Shown: piece by piece, positions 1 to 6,175 of the stretch
How the letters are laid out: every line of letters starts with the position of its first letter
How positions within the stretch are numbered: position 1 is the first letter of the stretch
NCBI GenBank assembly: GCA_050287725.1
Contig: JBNKCL010000025.1
Coordinates: forward strand, 1-8,173
Direction of reading: 5' to 3'
From: CBFDBF01 sp050287725
GTDB taxonomy: Bacteria; Pseudomonadota; Gammaproteobacteria; Chromatiales; Chromatiaceae
Length of the DNA: 8,173 nt
The notes under the pieces: generated by a model
The model's database searches: none
Seen by the model: the letters and a program-made list of their open reading frames with translations, nothing else
Told to the model about the DNA's origin: nothing
Program-made: the position numbers and the translations under genes

Positions 1-1302
1 GGCATCCCGGTACATTGTTTCCAGTTCCAGAACGGCGCCGTTCGCCGCGATTAATTTGCCGCGTTCCAATTCGTATTTTTCCAGGTTTTTGTCTCTGCCC
101 CCGATTCTCAGACGCTTCAATAACCAGCCGAGGGAGAGGCCCTGCACGATCAGGGAGAACCCCACCACGCCGAAGGCCATAATCAGAATCATTCCCCGGA
201 ACTGGTAGTCCTGCGGTATGGCCAAAGCCAGGGCCATGGCCAGGGCGCCCCTGACACCGCCCCAGATAAACACGGCCTGCCAGTTAAACTCGATTTTCTT
301 GTCAATAAGATTTACCAGCGGCGTCAGCGTCATGATGGCGACGGTTCTGCCCAGCAGGACCGTTACGATGGCGATCAGGATATAGTGGAAATTGGTAAAA
401 ATATTGACGATCCCGACCTCCAACCCGATGATGAAAAACACCACGGAGTTGATGACAAAGGCCACATAGTCCCAAAAATCCTTAACCGATACCCGGGTTG
501 TGGGGCTCATGCCGATCCGGGTGCCGTAATTTCCCACCATCAGGCCGGCTGCGATCACGGCGATTACACCGGACACCTTGAAGTATTCGGCGATGATGTA
601 GACCAGATAGGTCAGGATGGTTGTCAGGGTGATTTCAATCAGGTGGTCATCCACCAGGGCGGTGATCTTCGAGAAAGTGAGCCCGAGAATGATGCCGACA
701 ACCGCCCCGCCGAATGCGACCAGCACAAACTCCTTGAGGCCGTTGATCAGGGTAAAGTGACTTTCACCCAGCACCGCGGACAGGATGATGCCGTAGACCA
801 CCACGGAAATACCGTCGTTCAGCAGGCTCTCCCCTTCGATAATGGAAGATAACCGCTTGGGAACGCCCAGTTGTTTGAAGATGGCCAGCACCGAGATCGG
901 GTCGGTTGAGGAGATGACCGCGCCGAACAACAGACAGGCGAGCAGCGGCATGGAAGCATCGGACCCGAACAGTGCAAAGGAACCCCGCAACAAAAACCCG
1001 GTTACGAAAACGGCAACCAAAACCCCGACCACGGCATAGATAAAGATCGGTTTGGTGTTCTCCCGCAATTCGCTCGTGTTCAGGTTAAATGCCGCTTCAA
1101 ACAGCAGGGGCGGAAGCAACACATGGAAAATAAGCTCGGGAGTCAGACGGATATCGGGAAAGATATCGAAAAAACTCAGGACAATGCCGGCAATGATCAA
1201 AGCGATGGTATAGGGCAGTTTGCTGTAATACCTCACCCCCATCGCAACCGAGGTAATCACCATCAATAACAGAATGACTTCAGCCTCGACAGAGAAATGC
1301 AT
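1..1302 (-). CDS. CPA1-family Na+/H+ antiporter (NhaP-like), 3' end cut by the window
   Basis: This is an inner-membrane monovalent cation/proton exchanger for pH and sodium homeostasis. I translated the minus strand directly: an open frame of 434 codons runs from the ATG at 1302 to the window edge without a stop. Nearly the whole protein is hydrophobic, in about a dozen membrane segments. Family signatures visible are STDPISV (131-137), EGESLLNDG (156-164) with the Asn-Asp pair at 162-163 that binds the cation in CPA1 exchangers, FVINSVVFFIIGLE (282-295), and GGVRGALAMALAL (348-360) with the conserved Arg351. A charged cytoplasmic tail begins near residue 400, so little is probably missing. 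A GGAGG ribosome site (complement of 1308-1312) lies 5 bases before the ATG, which fixes the start. The gene is divergent from the MNT/HEPN operon. I could not find a convincing minus-strand promoter in 1303-1440. Family assignment is secure; the transported ion is not determinable. Confidence 0.95.
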   Translation of the reverse strand, partial: MHFSVEAEVILLLMVITSVAMGVRYYSKLPYTIALIIAGIVLSFFDIFPDIRLTPELIFHVLLPPLLFEAAFNLNTSELRENTKPIFIYAVVGVLVAVFVTGFLLRGSFALFGSDASMPLLACLLFGAVISSTDPISVLAIFKQLGVPKRLSSIIEGESLLNDGISVVVYGIILSAVLGESHFTLINGLKEFVLVAFGGAVVGIILGLTFSKITALVDDHLIEITLTTILTYLVYIIAEYFKVSGVIAVIAAGLMVGNYGTRIGMSPTTRVSVKDFWDYVAFVINSVVFFIIGLEVGIVNIFTNFHYILIAIVTVLLGRTVAIMTLTPLVNLIDKKIEFNWQAVFIWGGVRGALAMALALAIPQDYQFRGMILIMAFGVVGFSLIVQGLSLGWLLKRLRIGGRDKNLEKYELERGKLIAANGAVLELETMYRDA

Positions 1303-1473
1303 GCCCGCCTCCAAATTCCGGAATACCGCTTCTATCCACCCCGTCCTTGGTCACCATTTTGATAGCGGCCGCCCTTAGAGGTTTATGAAATTGAATGGAA
1401 CAAAGAATAGGAGACAAACCAGGAGCAATCAGGCGCAGACTACGATTACTGCACCAGGGAGCATATCCAGTAC

Positions 1474-1502
1474 TTGATAATGCCCAATTTGGGTACTATC
1501 AT
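1474..1502 (+). promoter_or_regulatory. sigma70-like promoter of the MNT/HEPN operon
   Basis: TTGATA (1474-1479) and TATCAT (1497-1502) each match the consensus hexamers at 5 of 6 positions and are separated by exactly 17 bp. Transcription would be expected to begin about 7 bases after the -10 box, near 1509-1510. This coincides with or just precedes the candidate ATGs at 1510 and 1516, so the mRNA is probably leaderless. The rest of the 1303-1515 divergent spacer shows no other convincing signal. Confidence 0.6.
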
Positions 1503-1516
1503 ACCCATTATGGGCA
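1481..1516. promoter_or_regulatory. two palindromic operator-like sites on the MNT promoter
   Basis: Two related imperfect palindromes, TGCCCAATTTGGGTA (1481-1495) and TACCCATTATGGGCA (1502-1516), share the pattern CCCA-N3-TGGG. Their centres (1488 and 1509) are 21 bp apart, two helical turns, so a regulator would occupy the same DNA face. The first lies inside the promoter spacer and the second covers the end of the -10 box and the predicted transcription start. This is the geometry of repressor sites. The downstream gene carries an N-terminal winged-helix domain, so autoregulation is the simplest reading (inference). Confidence 0.6.
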
Positions 1517-2139
1517 TGATCACTAAGATTTCAAACCAGCGCTCGCACCTCCCCCTGGCAGATGCACTCTTCTCCACGACCCAGCAACGAGTGCTGGCCT
1601 ACCTCTATGGTCAGGTGGGACAGAGCTTTTTCGCCAGTGAGCTGATTCGGCTTACCGGCAGCGGTTCGGGGGCGGTGCAGCGGGAATTGGCCAAGTTGAA
1701 GCAAAGCGGGCTGGTGACGGTGAGGCGCGTTGGCAATCAGAAGCACTACCAAGCCAATCCCGCCTCCCCCATCTTCCATGAACTGCACGCGATGGTGATG
1801 AAGACCTTCGGTCTGGCCGATGTGCTTCGCAATGCCTTGGCACCACTCACCGATTCCATTGATACGGCCTTCATTTATGGTTCGATTGCTAAGGGCACCG
1901 AAAGGGCGGACAGCGATATCGATCTGATGTTGATCGGAAGCAATCTCAGCTATGCGGTAGTGATGGAACAATTGACGGATACCGAGAAAAAGCTTGGCCG
2001 CGAGGTTAACCCGTCGATATACTCTCCCGAAGAATTTCAGCAAAAACTTCTGGCGGATAACGCTTTTGTACAACGGGTGATGGACCACCCGAAAATCTTT
2101 GTAATAGGGTCAGCGGATGACTTTAACCCAACTCGATAA
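1516..2139 (+). CDS. HTH-nucleotidyltransferase (MNT) protein, antitoxin-like
   Basis: A 207-residue protein from the ATG at 1516. Residues about 13-80 form an ArsR-like winged helix (LADALFSTTQQRVLAYL, then SGSGAVQREL as recognition helix, then GLVTVRRVGNQKHY as wing). Residues about 112-200 form a minimal nucleotidyltransferase domain with the canonical GS-X10-DXD motif: Gly122-Ser123 in YGSIAKGTERADSDIDL and the metal-binding pair Asp134/Asp136. In characterised MNT/HEPN systems the MNT partner neutralises the HEPN toxin, in some cases by AMPylating it. Here the fused DNA-binding domain suggests it also represses its own operon. The frame stays open upstream to a TTG at 1474, but that TTG is the -35 box and the intervening codons are promoter and operator. 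ATG 1516 (or 1510) fits the family N-terminus. Its last 23 bases overlap the HEPN-like gene, implying translational coupling. Confidence 0.85.
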   Translation: MITKISNQRSHLPLADALFSTTQQRVLAYLYGQVGQSFFASELIRLTGSGSGAVQRELAKLKQSGLVTVRRVGNQKHYQANPASPIFHELHAMVMKTFGLADVLRNALAPLTDSIDTAFIYGSIAKGTERADSDIDLMLIGSNLSYAVVMEQLTDTEKKLGREVNPSIYSPEEFQQKLLADNAFVQRVMDHPKIFVIGSADDFNPTR

Positions 2140-2548
2140 TCTGGTTCGCGCCGGCCAGATCCATATTGAACCTCCCGATCAGAAAGAATTTGACGGCCTG
2201 TTGCGCACCGCCGATGAGCGCATCCGAGACGCCAAAAACAGCACCCTCTCCCTCGTTAGCCGCTTCGACCTGATTTATAACGCCGCCCATGCGCTGGCCC
2301 TGGCCGCTTTACGTCGGCATGGCTATCGCACGGACAAGCGCTATCTCGTCTTCCAGTGTTTGGGTCATACGGTCAACCTGGAACAGGCAAAAGTCAGGGT
2401 GTTGGTTCTGTGTCACGATCGCAGAAACAAAACCCTATATGAGGGACTCTTTGAGATCGAGGACCAACTGTTAGAGGAGTTGTTGGATATCGTTGAAGAA
2501 CTTAGGCTCTTGATTCAAAAACCGGGACCTCTTCCAACAATCAGATAA
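2117..2548 (+). CDS. HEPN-like protein, putative toxin partner of the MNT gene
   Basis: A 143-residue, largely helical, soluble protein. The start at 2117 lies inside the end of the MNT gene, 7 bases after an AGGG ribosome site (2106-2109). Size, helical content, the segment around LVSRFDLIYNAAHALALAALRRHGY (about 47-70) and its position directly after an HTH-MNT gene fit the HEPN superfamily. HEPN toxins are commonly metal-independent RNases with an R-X4-6-H active site. Here the expected motif region reads CHDRRNKTLYEG (99-110). Arg103-Asn104 and Tyr108 are present, but the usual histidine is absent; His100 lies before the arginine instead. The Tyr that is AMPylated in some systems may correspond to Tyr108. 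The protein could be a variant RNase, an inactive or structural HEPN, or a regulatory subunit. Pair membership is well supported by context; toxicity is inferred. Confidence 0.7.
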   Translation: MTLTQLDNLVRAGQIHIEPPDQKEFDGLLRTADERIRDAKNSTLSLVSRFDLIYNAAHALALAALRRHGYRTDKRYLVFQCLGHTVNLEQAKVRVLVLCHDRRNKTLYEGLFEIEDQLLEELLDIVEELRLLIQKPGPLPTIR

Positions 2549-2885
2549 CCACCTCGATAAAACCCTATCTATCCGCCCATATAATCTTTCATTGCGCGGC
2601 CGGTTGCCGCCGCCCGGATCTGCCCCTACACTAGCGCCTTCTCCGTGCCGAATATCCGGCATTGTCCGGCAGTAAATAAAGGCCGACCGTAGCAAGCCCC
2701 GAAGCTGTAGCCCTTGCGGCGCTTGCGAAACCCATTGAACCAGATTGAGATCCCCTCCCCCGGGCGGTTCTTTGGCGTGGTATCCGCTCAGTGCGGCAAG
2801 AGGCCGGTCCTATCCATACTAGAATTATGGATTCGGGGCTTTCGCATCCGGCACGGAACAACAGCGGTTTTGGTGAGGTAATGAA
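2549..2885. other. gene-free stretch between the HEPN-like gene and the transporter pair
   Basis: No coding frame here has a plausible start signal or recognisable product. I see no clear intrinsic terminator behind the HEPN-like gene. The segment TCCCCCGGGCG near 2755-2765 resembles the head of the REP-like tails found elsewhere in the window, but it lacks the rest of the element. The notable content is the palindrome at 2812-2832 and a ribosome site (GAGGT, 2875-2879) for the next gene. Confidence 0.6.
2812..2832. promoter_or_regulatory. palindrome upstream of the YeeE/YedE pair, candidate operator
   Basis: ATCCATA (2812-2818) and TATGGAT (2826-2832) are perfect 7-bp inverted arms around the 7-base spacer CTAGAAT. 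TAGAAT (2820-2825) inside it matches a -10 box at 5 of 6 positions, but no acceptable -35 box lies 16-18 bp upstream. An activator-dependent or repressed promoter is possible. It sits 53 bp before the start codon at 2886. YeeE/YedE genes in other bacteria are often controlled by sulfide-responsive ArsR-type repressors; whether such a protein binds here is unknown. Confidence 0.4.
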
Positions 2886-3452
2886 ATGGAACAGCTCATT
2901 GCATGGTTAAGCGGCCCTTGGCCCTGGTATGTGTCCGGCCCGATCATCGGGTCCATGGTGCCGTTGATGCTGGTGATCGGCAGCAAGTCGTTCGGCGTAT
3001 CGCAGAACCTGGAACACATCTGCGCCATGACCCAACCCAAGCAGGTGAAGGTCAGCCATTTCCAATATGACTGGAAACTGTACGGCTGGGCCATTGCCTT
3101 CGCGGTCGGCATCGCCGTCGGCGGCCTGCTGGCGACGTTCGTCTTCCCGCATCCGGGACCCATCGGACTCTCGCACGCCGCCCGGGAGATGCTGGCGGTT
3201 TGGGGCGTGGAACAGGGGAACGGTTACTATCCGGCCAAGCTGTATGACCTGACCCCCCTCAATATCCTGATCCTGGCGGTCAGCGGCATCCTGATCGGTT
3301 TCGGGACCCGTTACGCCTCGGGCTGCACCTCGGGACATGCGATCACCGGCCTTGCGACGATGCAACTGAAGTCCTTGAAGGCGGTGCTCGGGATCTTCGC
3401 CGGCGGCATCCTGGCGGCCTATTTCATTACGCCCTTCCTGTTGGGGATCTGA
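2886..3452 (+). CDS. YeeE/YedE (TsuA-like) transporter, N-terminal half protein
   Basis: A 188-residue inner-membrane protein with about four to five hydrophobic segments (roughly 15-33, 64-86, 126-143, 164-186). It carries the family signature SGCTSGH (145-151) with Cys147, which corresponds to the cysteine-bearing motif through which YeeE/TsuA passes thiosulfate; Cys46 is a second cysteine. In one-protein family members both halves are fused at about 350 residues. Here the halves are separate genes, as in the PmpA/PmpB arrangement, so this subunit should need its neighbour to form the pore. The start is supported by GAGGT at 2875-2879. The stop is followed 4 bases later by the next ATG, so the two are surely co-transcribed. 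The substrate is probably thiosulfate or another reduced sulfur species, inferred from family. No sulfur enzyme gene lies beside it in this window. Confidence 0.88.
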   Translation: MEQLIAWLSGPWPWYVSGPIIGSMVPLMLVIGSKSFGVSQNLEHICAMTQPKQVKVSHFQYDWKLYGWAIAFAVGIAVGGLLATFVFPHPGPIGLSHAAREMLAVWGVEQGNGYYPAKLYDLTPLNILILAVSGILIGFGTRYASGCTSGHAITGLATMQLKSLKAVLGIFAGGILAAYFITPFLLGI

Positions 3453-3456
3453 CGCC

Positions 3457-3873
3457 ATGAGACAACTACCCTATCTGTTGGCGGGCATCATCTTCGGCTT
3501 TGCCCTGATGAAGTCGGAAGCCGCATCCTGGTATCGCATCATGGAGATGTTTCATTTCCAGTCGTTCCAGATGTACGGCGTGATCATCACCGCCATCCTG
3601 ACCGCCTTCGTGGGCACCAAGCTGGTGATGCGCTTCAGCTCCATCAAGTCGCTGGACGGGAGCGTCATCACCGTGCTGCAAAAGGCGGAGGGGAACCTGC
3701 GCTACCCCATCGGCGGATTCATCTTCGGCCTGGGTTGGGGGATCGTGGGTCTGTGTCCCGGTCCCATCTTCGCCCTGGTGGGGGCCGGTTCCCTGGGTGC
3801 GTTCGTGATCCTGCTGGGGGCGCTGCACGGAACCTGGCTGTACGGGGTACTGCGGAAACGGCTGCCGCACTGA
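3457..3873 (+). CDS. YeeE/YedE (TsuA-like) transporter, C-terminal half protein
   Basis: A 138-residue inner-membrane protein with hydrophobic segments near 4-18, 38-58, 85-101 and 105-130. The sequence RYPIGGFIFGLGWGIVGLCPGP (82-103) carries the second conserved cysteine motif of the family, GLCPGP with Cys100, which complements GCTSGH in the upstream protein. Together the pair supplies the two quasi-symmetric cysteine motifs of a complete YeeE-type channel. It begins 4 bases after the previous stop, with GGGGA (3443-3447) in the tail of that gene as ribosome site. The gene converges on the dehydrogenase gene. The hairpin-forming repeat immediately behind it (3907-3989) may end transcription from both sides. 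Confidence 0.88.
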   Translation: MRQLPYLLAGIIFGFALMKSEAASWYRIMEMFHFQSFQMYGVIITAILTAFVGTKLVMRFSSIKSLDGSVITVLQKAEGNLRYPIGGFIFGLGWGIVGLCPGPIFALVGAGSLGAFVILLGALHGTWLYGVLRKRLPH

Positions 3874-3906
3874 TCCGCACCTATGTAGCGGGCGAGAGTC
3901 TGATCC

Positions 3907-4040
3907 TTTCGTTCTCGCCAAGACGCCAAGCGCGCAAAGAGATCAAAAGCGTTTTTCTTGGCGCTCTTTGCGTCTTTGCGAGAACGAAAAGCCAGCATGC
4001 TTCATCGCCCGGGGGACCTGGCTCCTACAATTATCCGCAT
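3907..4040. repeat. composite repeat, copy 1: near-palindromic core plus REP-like tail
   Basis: The outer arms 3907-3925 and 3971-3989 are 19-bp inverted repeats with a single mismatch, bounding a core (3914-3982) made of CGCCAAG/GCAAAGA words. After a 12-base link comes a 46-bp tail (3995-4040). The tail holds an imperfect hairpin, GCCCGG (4007-4012) with CCTGGC (4017-4022) around GGGA. On the minus strand its head reads GTAGGAGCCAGGTCCCCCGG, in the style of proteobacterial REP elements. A second copy is at 5393-5520. The hairpin lies between convergent genes and could act as a transcription terminator. Small open frames across it encode only repeat-derived peptides. Confidence 0.85.
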
Positions 4041-4045
4041 AAGAC

Positions 4046-5200
4046 TCAACCCGCATAGAAGATCCGGTAGATCCGCCCGCCCTTATCGTCCGATATCAAC
4101 AGCGAACCGTCTGGCAGTTCCTGCACATCCACCGGCCGGCCGGAGGCGCGGCCGTCACGCAACCAACCTTCCGCGAATATTTCGTAAGGACCGGCCTGGT
4201 TGTCACGCACGGGGACGAACACCACCCGGTAACCGATGGGCTCGCTGCGGTTCCAGGAGCCGTGCTGGGCGATGAAGATGCCGCCACGATAGTGTTCGGG
4301 AAATTGGTTGCCACGGTAGAAACGCATACCGAGGGCGGCCACATGCGGGCCAAGCTTTAGGGCGGGCGGGGTGAACTCGTCGCAGGAGCGGCGGTCGCCG
4401 TAGTCCGGGTCGGAGAGATCCCCCTGGTTGCAGAACGGAAAGCCGAAGTGCATGCCGGCCTGCGGTGCATGGTTGAGTTCGTCGTTCGGTAGCTCGTCCC
4501 CCAGCCAGTCACGACCGTTGTCGGTGAACCACAGTTCATGGGTCTGCGGGTGCCAATCAAACCCGACGGAGTTGCGCACCCCGCGGGCGTAGATCTCCGG
4601 CTTGCCGCCCTTTGGGTCCAGGCGCGTAATGGTGCCGTAGATCTCCTGCTCCGGCAGGCAGACGTTACAGGGCATCCCCACCGGGATATAGAGCTTGCCG
4701 TCCGGACCGAAGGCGATGAATTTCCAGCCGTGGTGATCGTCGTCGGGATAGTCCGTGCTGATCACGACCGGTTGCGGCGGATGTTCCAGGGTGTCCTCGA
4801 TCTGCGGGAAACGCAGTATCCGCCCTACTTCGGCCACATAGAGATCGCCGTCGCGGAACGCCACGCCGTTGGGCATGTGCAGACCGCTGGCGATGGTATA
4901 GACCGCGTCGGCCCGGTGATCATCGTTACTGTCCCGGAGCGCATACACCTTGCCCATTGTGCGCGTGCCCACGAACAGCGTGCCGGAGGGGCTCAGGGTC
5001 ATGGAACGGGCGCCCGGAAGATTCTCGGCATAGAGCTCGATCCGGAAGCCGGGCGGGAGTTTGATCTGTTCGGCTAAGCGTGGTGCCTCAGCGTCGCTTG
5101 GAAGTACTGGTGTCAGATAGCCCGGACTCAGGTACAGGAACATACCGATAAATCCGAGCAGGGTGAGGAGCGCTATGCTGCCGACCGATCGGAGGCTCAT
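4046..5200 (-). CDS. PQQ-dependent glucose/sorbosone dehydrogenase-family protein, exported
   Basis: A 384-residue six-bladed beta-propeller of the soluble aldose/sorbosone dehydrogenase family. These proteins oxidise sugars in the periplasm using pyrroloquinoline quinone. Residues 7-25 form one hydrophobic segment after Arg4, a signal peptide or membrane anchor. The propeller starts near KLPPGFRIELYAENLPGAR (47-65). Landmarks are SGLHMPNGVAF (105-115), DDHHGWKFIAFGPDGKLYI (154-172) with His156/157 near the position of the catalytic histidine, ARGVRNSVGFDWHP (205-218) with the PQQ-contacting arginine region, WFTDNGRDWLGDELPNDELN (224-243), and IAQHGSWNR (310-318). Cysteines 178/181 and 257/273 could form disulfides, fitting periplasmic location. 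Length is normal for the family. The start is backed by a purine-rich AGGAAGGGA ribosome site just upstream. True substrate and PQQ use are inferred; family propellers without enzymatic activity exist. Confidence 0.88.
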   Translation of the reverse strand: MSLRSVGSIALLTLLGFIGMFLYLSPGYLTPVLPSDAEAPRLAEQIKLPPGFRIELYAENLPGARSMTLSPSGTLFVGTRTMGKVYALRDSNDDHRADAVYTIASGLHMPNGVAFRDGDLYVAEVGRILRFPQIEDTLEHPPQPVVISTDYPDDDHHGWKFIAFGPDGKLYIPVGMPCNVCLPEQEIYGTITRLDPKGGKPEIYARGVRNSVGFDWHPQTHELWFTDNGRDWLGDELPNDELNHAPQAGMHFGFPFCNQGDLSDPDYGDRRSCDEFTPPALKLGPHVAALGMRFYRGNQFPEHYRGGIFIAQHGSWNRSEPIGYRVVFVPVRDNQAGPYEIFAEGWLRDGRASGRPVDVQELPDGSLLISDDKGGRIYRIFYAG

Positions 5201-5223
5201 TTCATTCCCTTCCTATTGGAAAA

Positions 5224-5273
5224 CCTGTTACAGGGAGATTGGTCTATCGGGAAGGCCTATTCAAGCTTTGAAT
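5224..5273. promoter_or_regulatory. two perfect palindromes upstream of the dehydrogenase gene
   Basis: CCTGT-T-ACAGG (5224-5234) and ATTCAA-GCT-TTGAAT (5259-5273) are perfect inverted repeats within 75 bp of the minus-strand start codon at 5200. They lie where the promoter of that gene should be. They could be operator half-site pairs. No clear -35/-10 pair was found on the minus strand, so the role is unproven. Confidence 0.3.
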
Positions 5274-5304
5274 CGAGTGAAGTTCAGGTGGTTGATTCTT
5301 CTGG

Positions 5305-5324
5305 ATCCCGGCCTGCGCCGGGAT
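5305..5324. repeat. short hairpin repeat unit
   Basis: ATCCCGGC (5305-5312) and GCCGGGAT (5317-5324) are perfect 8-bp arms around the loop CTGC. The context CTGGATCCCGG and CCGGGATGACGAA resembles the widespread bacterial interspersed hairpin of the form GGATTCCCGC...GCGGGAATGACG. Only one copy is visible in the window, so repeat status rests on recognition of the pattern. Confidence 0.6.
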
Positions 5325-5392
5325 GACGAAGAGCCTGCCTAAGCAGTGTCTCACCGCTCTAAGCGGCTTCCATGTTCAAACCGAACTTGACT

Positions 5393-5520
5393 CTCGCCAA
5401 GACGCAAAGAACGCCAAGTAAAACAATGCGTTTGATCTCTTTGCGCGCTTGGCGCCTTGGAGAGAAAAATTCAGGCATGCTTAATCGCCCGGGGGACCGG
5501 GCTCCCACAATTATTAGCAT
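5393..5520. repeat. composite repeat, copy 2: inverted core plus REP-like tail
   Basis: The core (5393-5464) aligns well to the reverse complement of the core at 3914-3982, better than to its forward strand. For example, GATCTCTTTGCGCGCTTGGC (5434-5453) is the exact complement of the left arm of copy 1. The tail (5475-5520) aligns to 3995-4040 in the same orientation, with 41 of 46 bases identical by eye. Its hairpin is perfect: GCCCGG (5487-5492) and CCGGGC (5497-5502) around GGGA. The two copies therefore bracket the dehydrogenase gene. Confidence 0.85.
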
Positions 5521-5619
5521 CGGAGGTCCATTTCCTGATTCTCCCGGGTTCAACGGGACTCTACCCAATAACTATAATCTATGCAGAGCGCCTGAAAAGC
5601 CGCACTTGTGGAACGGGGC

Positions 5620-5635
5620 CACTGTGGTTACAGTG
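5620..5635. promoter_or_regulatory. palindrome upstream of the 140-residue membrane protein gene
   Basis: CACTGT (5620-5625) and ACAGTG (5630-5635) form perfect 6-bp arms around GGTT, about 100 bp before the start codon at 5735 and 42 bp after a TATAAT at 5573-5578. It could be an operator or a hairpin in a leader transcript. It lacks a T-run, so it is not an obvious terminator. Confidence 0.3.
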
Positions 5636-5734
5636 CAAAACATGCGAATCCCTTCCTTTTCTTCATGGTTCGCAACAAATTGAATGGAATAGCGGCATGT
5701 TTTACTTGCCAACTTTTTGCATCCGGAGGCAGCC

Positions 5735-6157
5735 ATGCGAAAAAAACAGAACGGCGGGTTTTTTCTCTTTTTCATAATTCTTGTTCTGATCGTTGCCGGC
5801 GCCATCATCATCAACGATCCCTCCATCCTGGAAGGATATGAACAACCATCCGAGGCGCAACCCCGACCCTATGGCGCACCCACCCCCTCGGGTCCTCCGC
5901 AAATCGGCGGCTATGAGAACCAATACTCCGGACCCGACGTTTCCGGCGCCGACCTTTCGCTGATCCATTCGCGCATGTGCGACGCCTATCGCGAGTACCA
6001 GTATGCGGAGCGGGCCGGCGATTATCGCGCCTCCGCCAACCGCTATCAGGTGTACGTCAACTACAAGCAGGCACTGGACGAGAAACTGCGCCGTTGCAGA
6101 AGCAATCCGCGCGAACAAGGCTGCTACGGCCCGACCGACTATCGCTGCAATCCGTAA
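5735..6157 (+). CDS. unrecognised single-pass membrane protein with periplasmic helical domain
   Basis: A 140-residue protein that I do not recognise. A short basic N-terminus (MRKKQ) precedes one strongly hydrophobic segment (about 8-27). A Pro/Gly-rich flexible linker follows (about 36-66), then a polar helical stretch rich in Tyr, Arg and Ala (about 72-121), and a Cys-containing tail. Cys82, 121, 130 and 138 suggest two disulfides, consistent with the C-terminal part lying outside the cytoplasm. The ATG at 5735 is chosen over the upstream in-frame TTG at 5717 because a full GGAGG (5725-5729) sits 5 bases before it. The gene is followed after 18 bases by the 495-residue gene, so the two very likely form one transcript and act together. 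It could anchor, chaperone or neutralise the downstream product. No function is claimed. Confidence 0.75.
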   Translation: MRKKQNGGFFLFFIILVLIVAGAIIINDPSILEGYEQPSEAQPRPYGAPTPSGPPQIGGYENQYSGPDVSGADLSLIHSRMCDAYREYQYAERAGDYRASANRYQVYVNYKQALDEKLRRCRSNPREQGCYGPTDYRCNP

Positions 6158-6175
6158 CACAACGGAATACATACA

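Larger units (their letters stand above)
5201..5734. other. repeat-rich gene-free region between divergent genes
   Basis: This 534-bp spacer carries two small palindromes near the dehydrogenase start, a perfect hairpin repeat (5305-5324), a 5-bp inverted repeat CCGCT/AGCGG (5354-5366), composite repeat copy 2 (5393-5520), a perfect TATAAT (5573-5578) without a good -35 box, and a palindrome at 5620-5635. Open frames across it lack ribosome sites and are repeat-derived. The only convincing translational signal is GGAGG at 5725-5729, which serves the gene starting at 5735. Confidence 0.75.

Noticed and set aside
385..1039. Plus-strand open frames of 155 and 65 codons
   Set aside because: They lie antisense to the antiporter, whose minus-strand translation shows clear family motifs. 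Their compositions are biased and they resemble no protein.
1474..1515. Extending the HTH-MNT protein upstream to the in-frame TTG at 1474 or ATG at 1480
   Set aside because: These codons are the -35 box, spacer and palindromic operators of a good promoter. The protein family normally begins about ten residues before LADALFS, which fits ATG 1516.
1531..2088. 185-codon minus-strand open frame
   Set aside because: It is antisense to the HTH-nucleotidyltransferase gene, which has intact catalytic and DNA-binding motifs.
2744..2770. A third REP-like tail around TCCCCCGGGCG
   Set aside because: Only about 11 bases match the tail consensus. The GCATGC border and the pairing hairpin arm are missing, so chance is sufficient.
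3702..4058. Small proteins spanning the repeat after the transporter pair on both strands
   Set aside because: Peptides such as FRSRKDAKSAKK and SPRRQARKEIK are translations of the CGCCAAG/GCAAAGA repeat and recur in the second copy (5359-5683). They are not genes.
5549..5578. Promoter built on the perfect TATAAT at 5573-5578
   Set aside because: The best -35 candidate, TTCAAC at 18-bp spacing, matches only half the consensus. It is noted but not called as a promoter.
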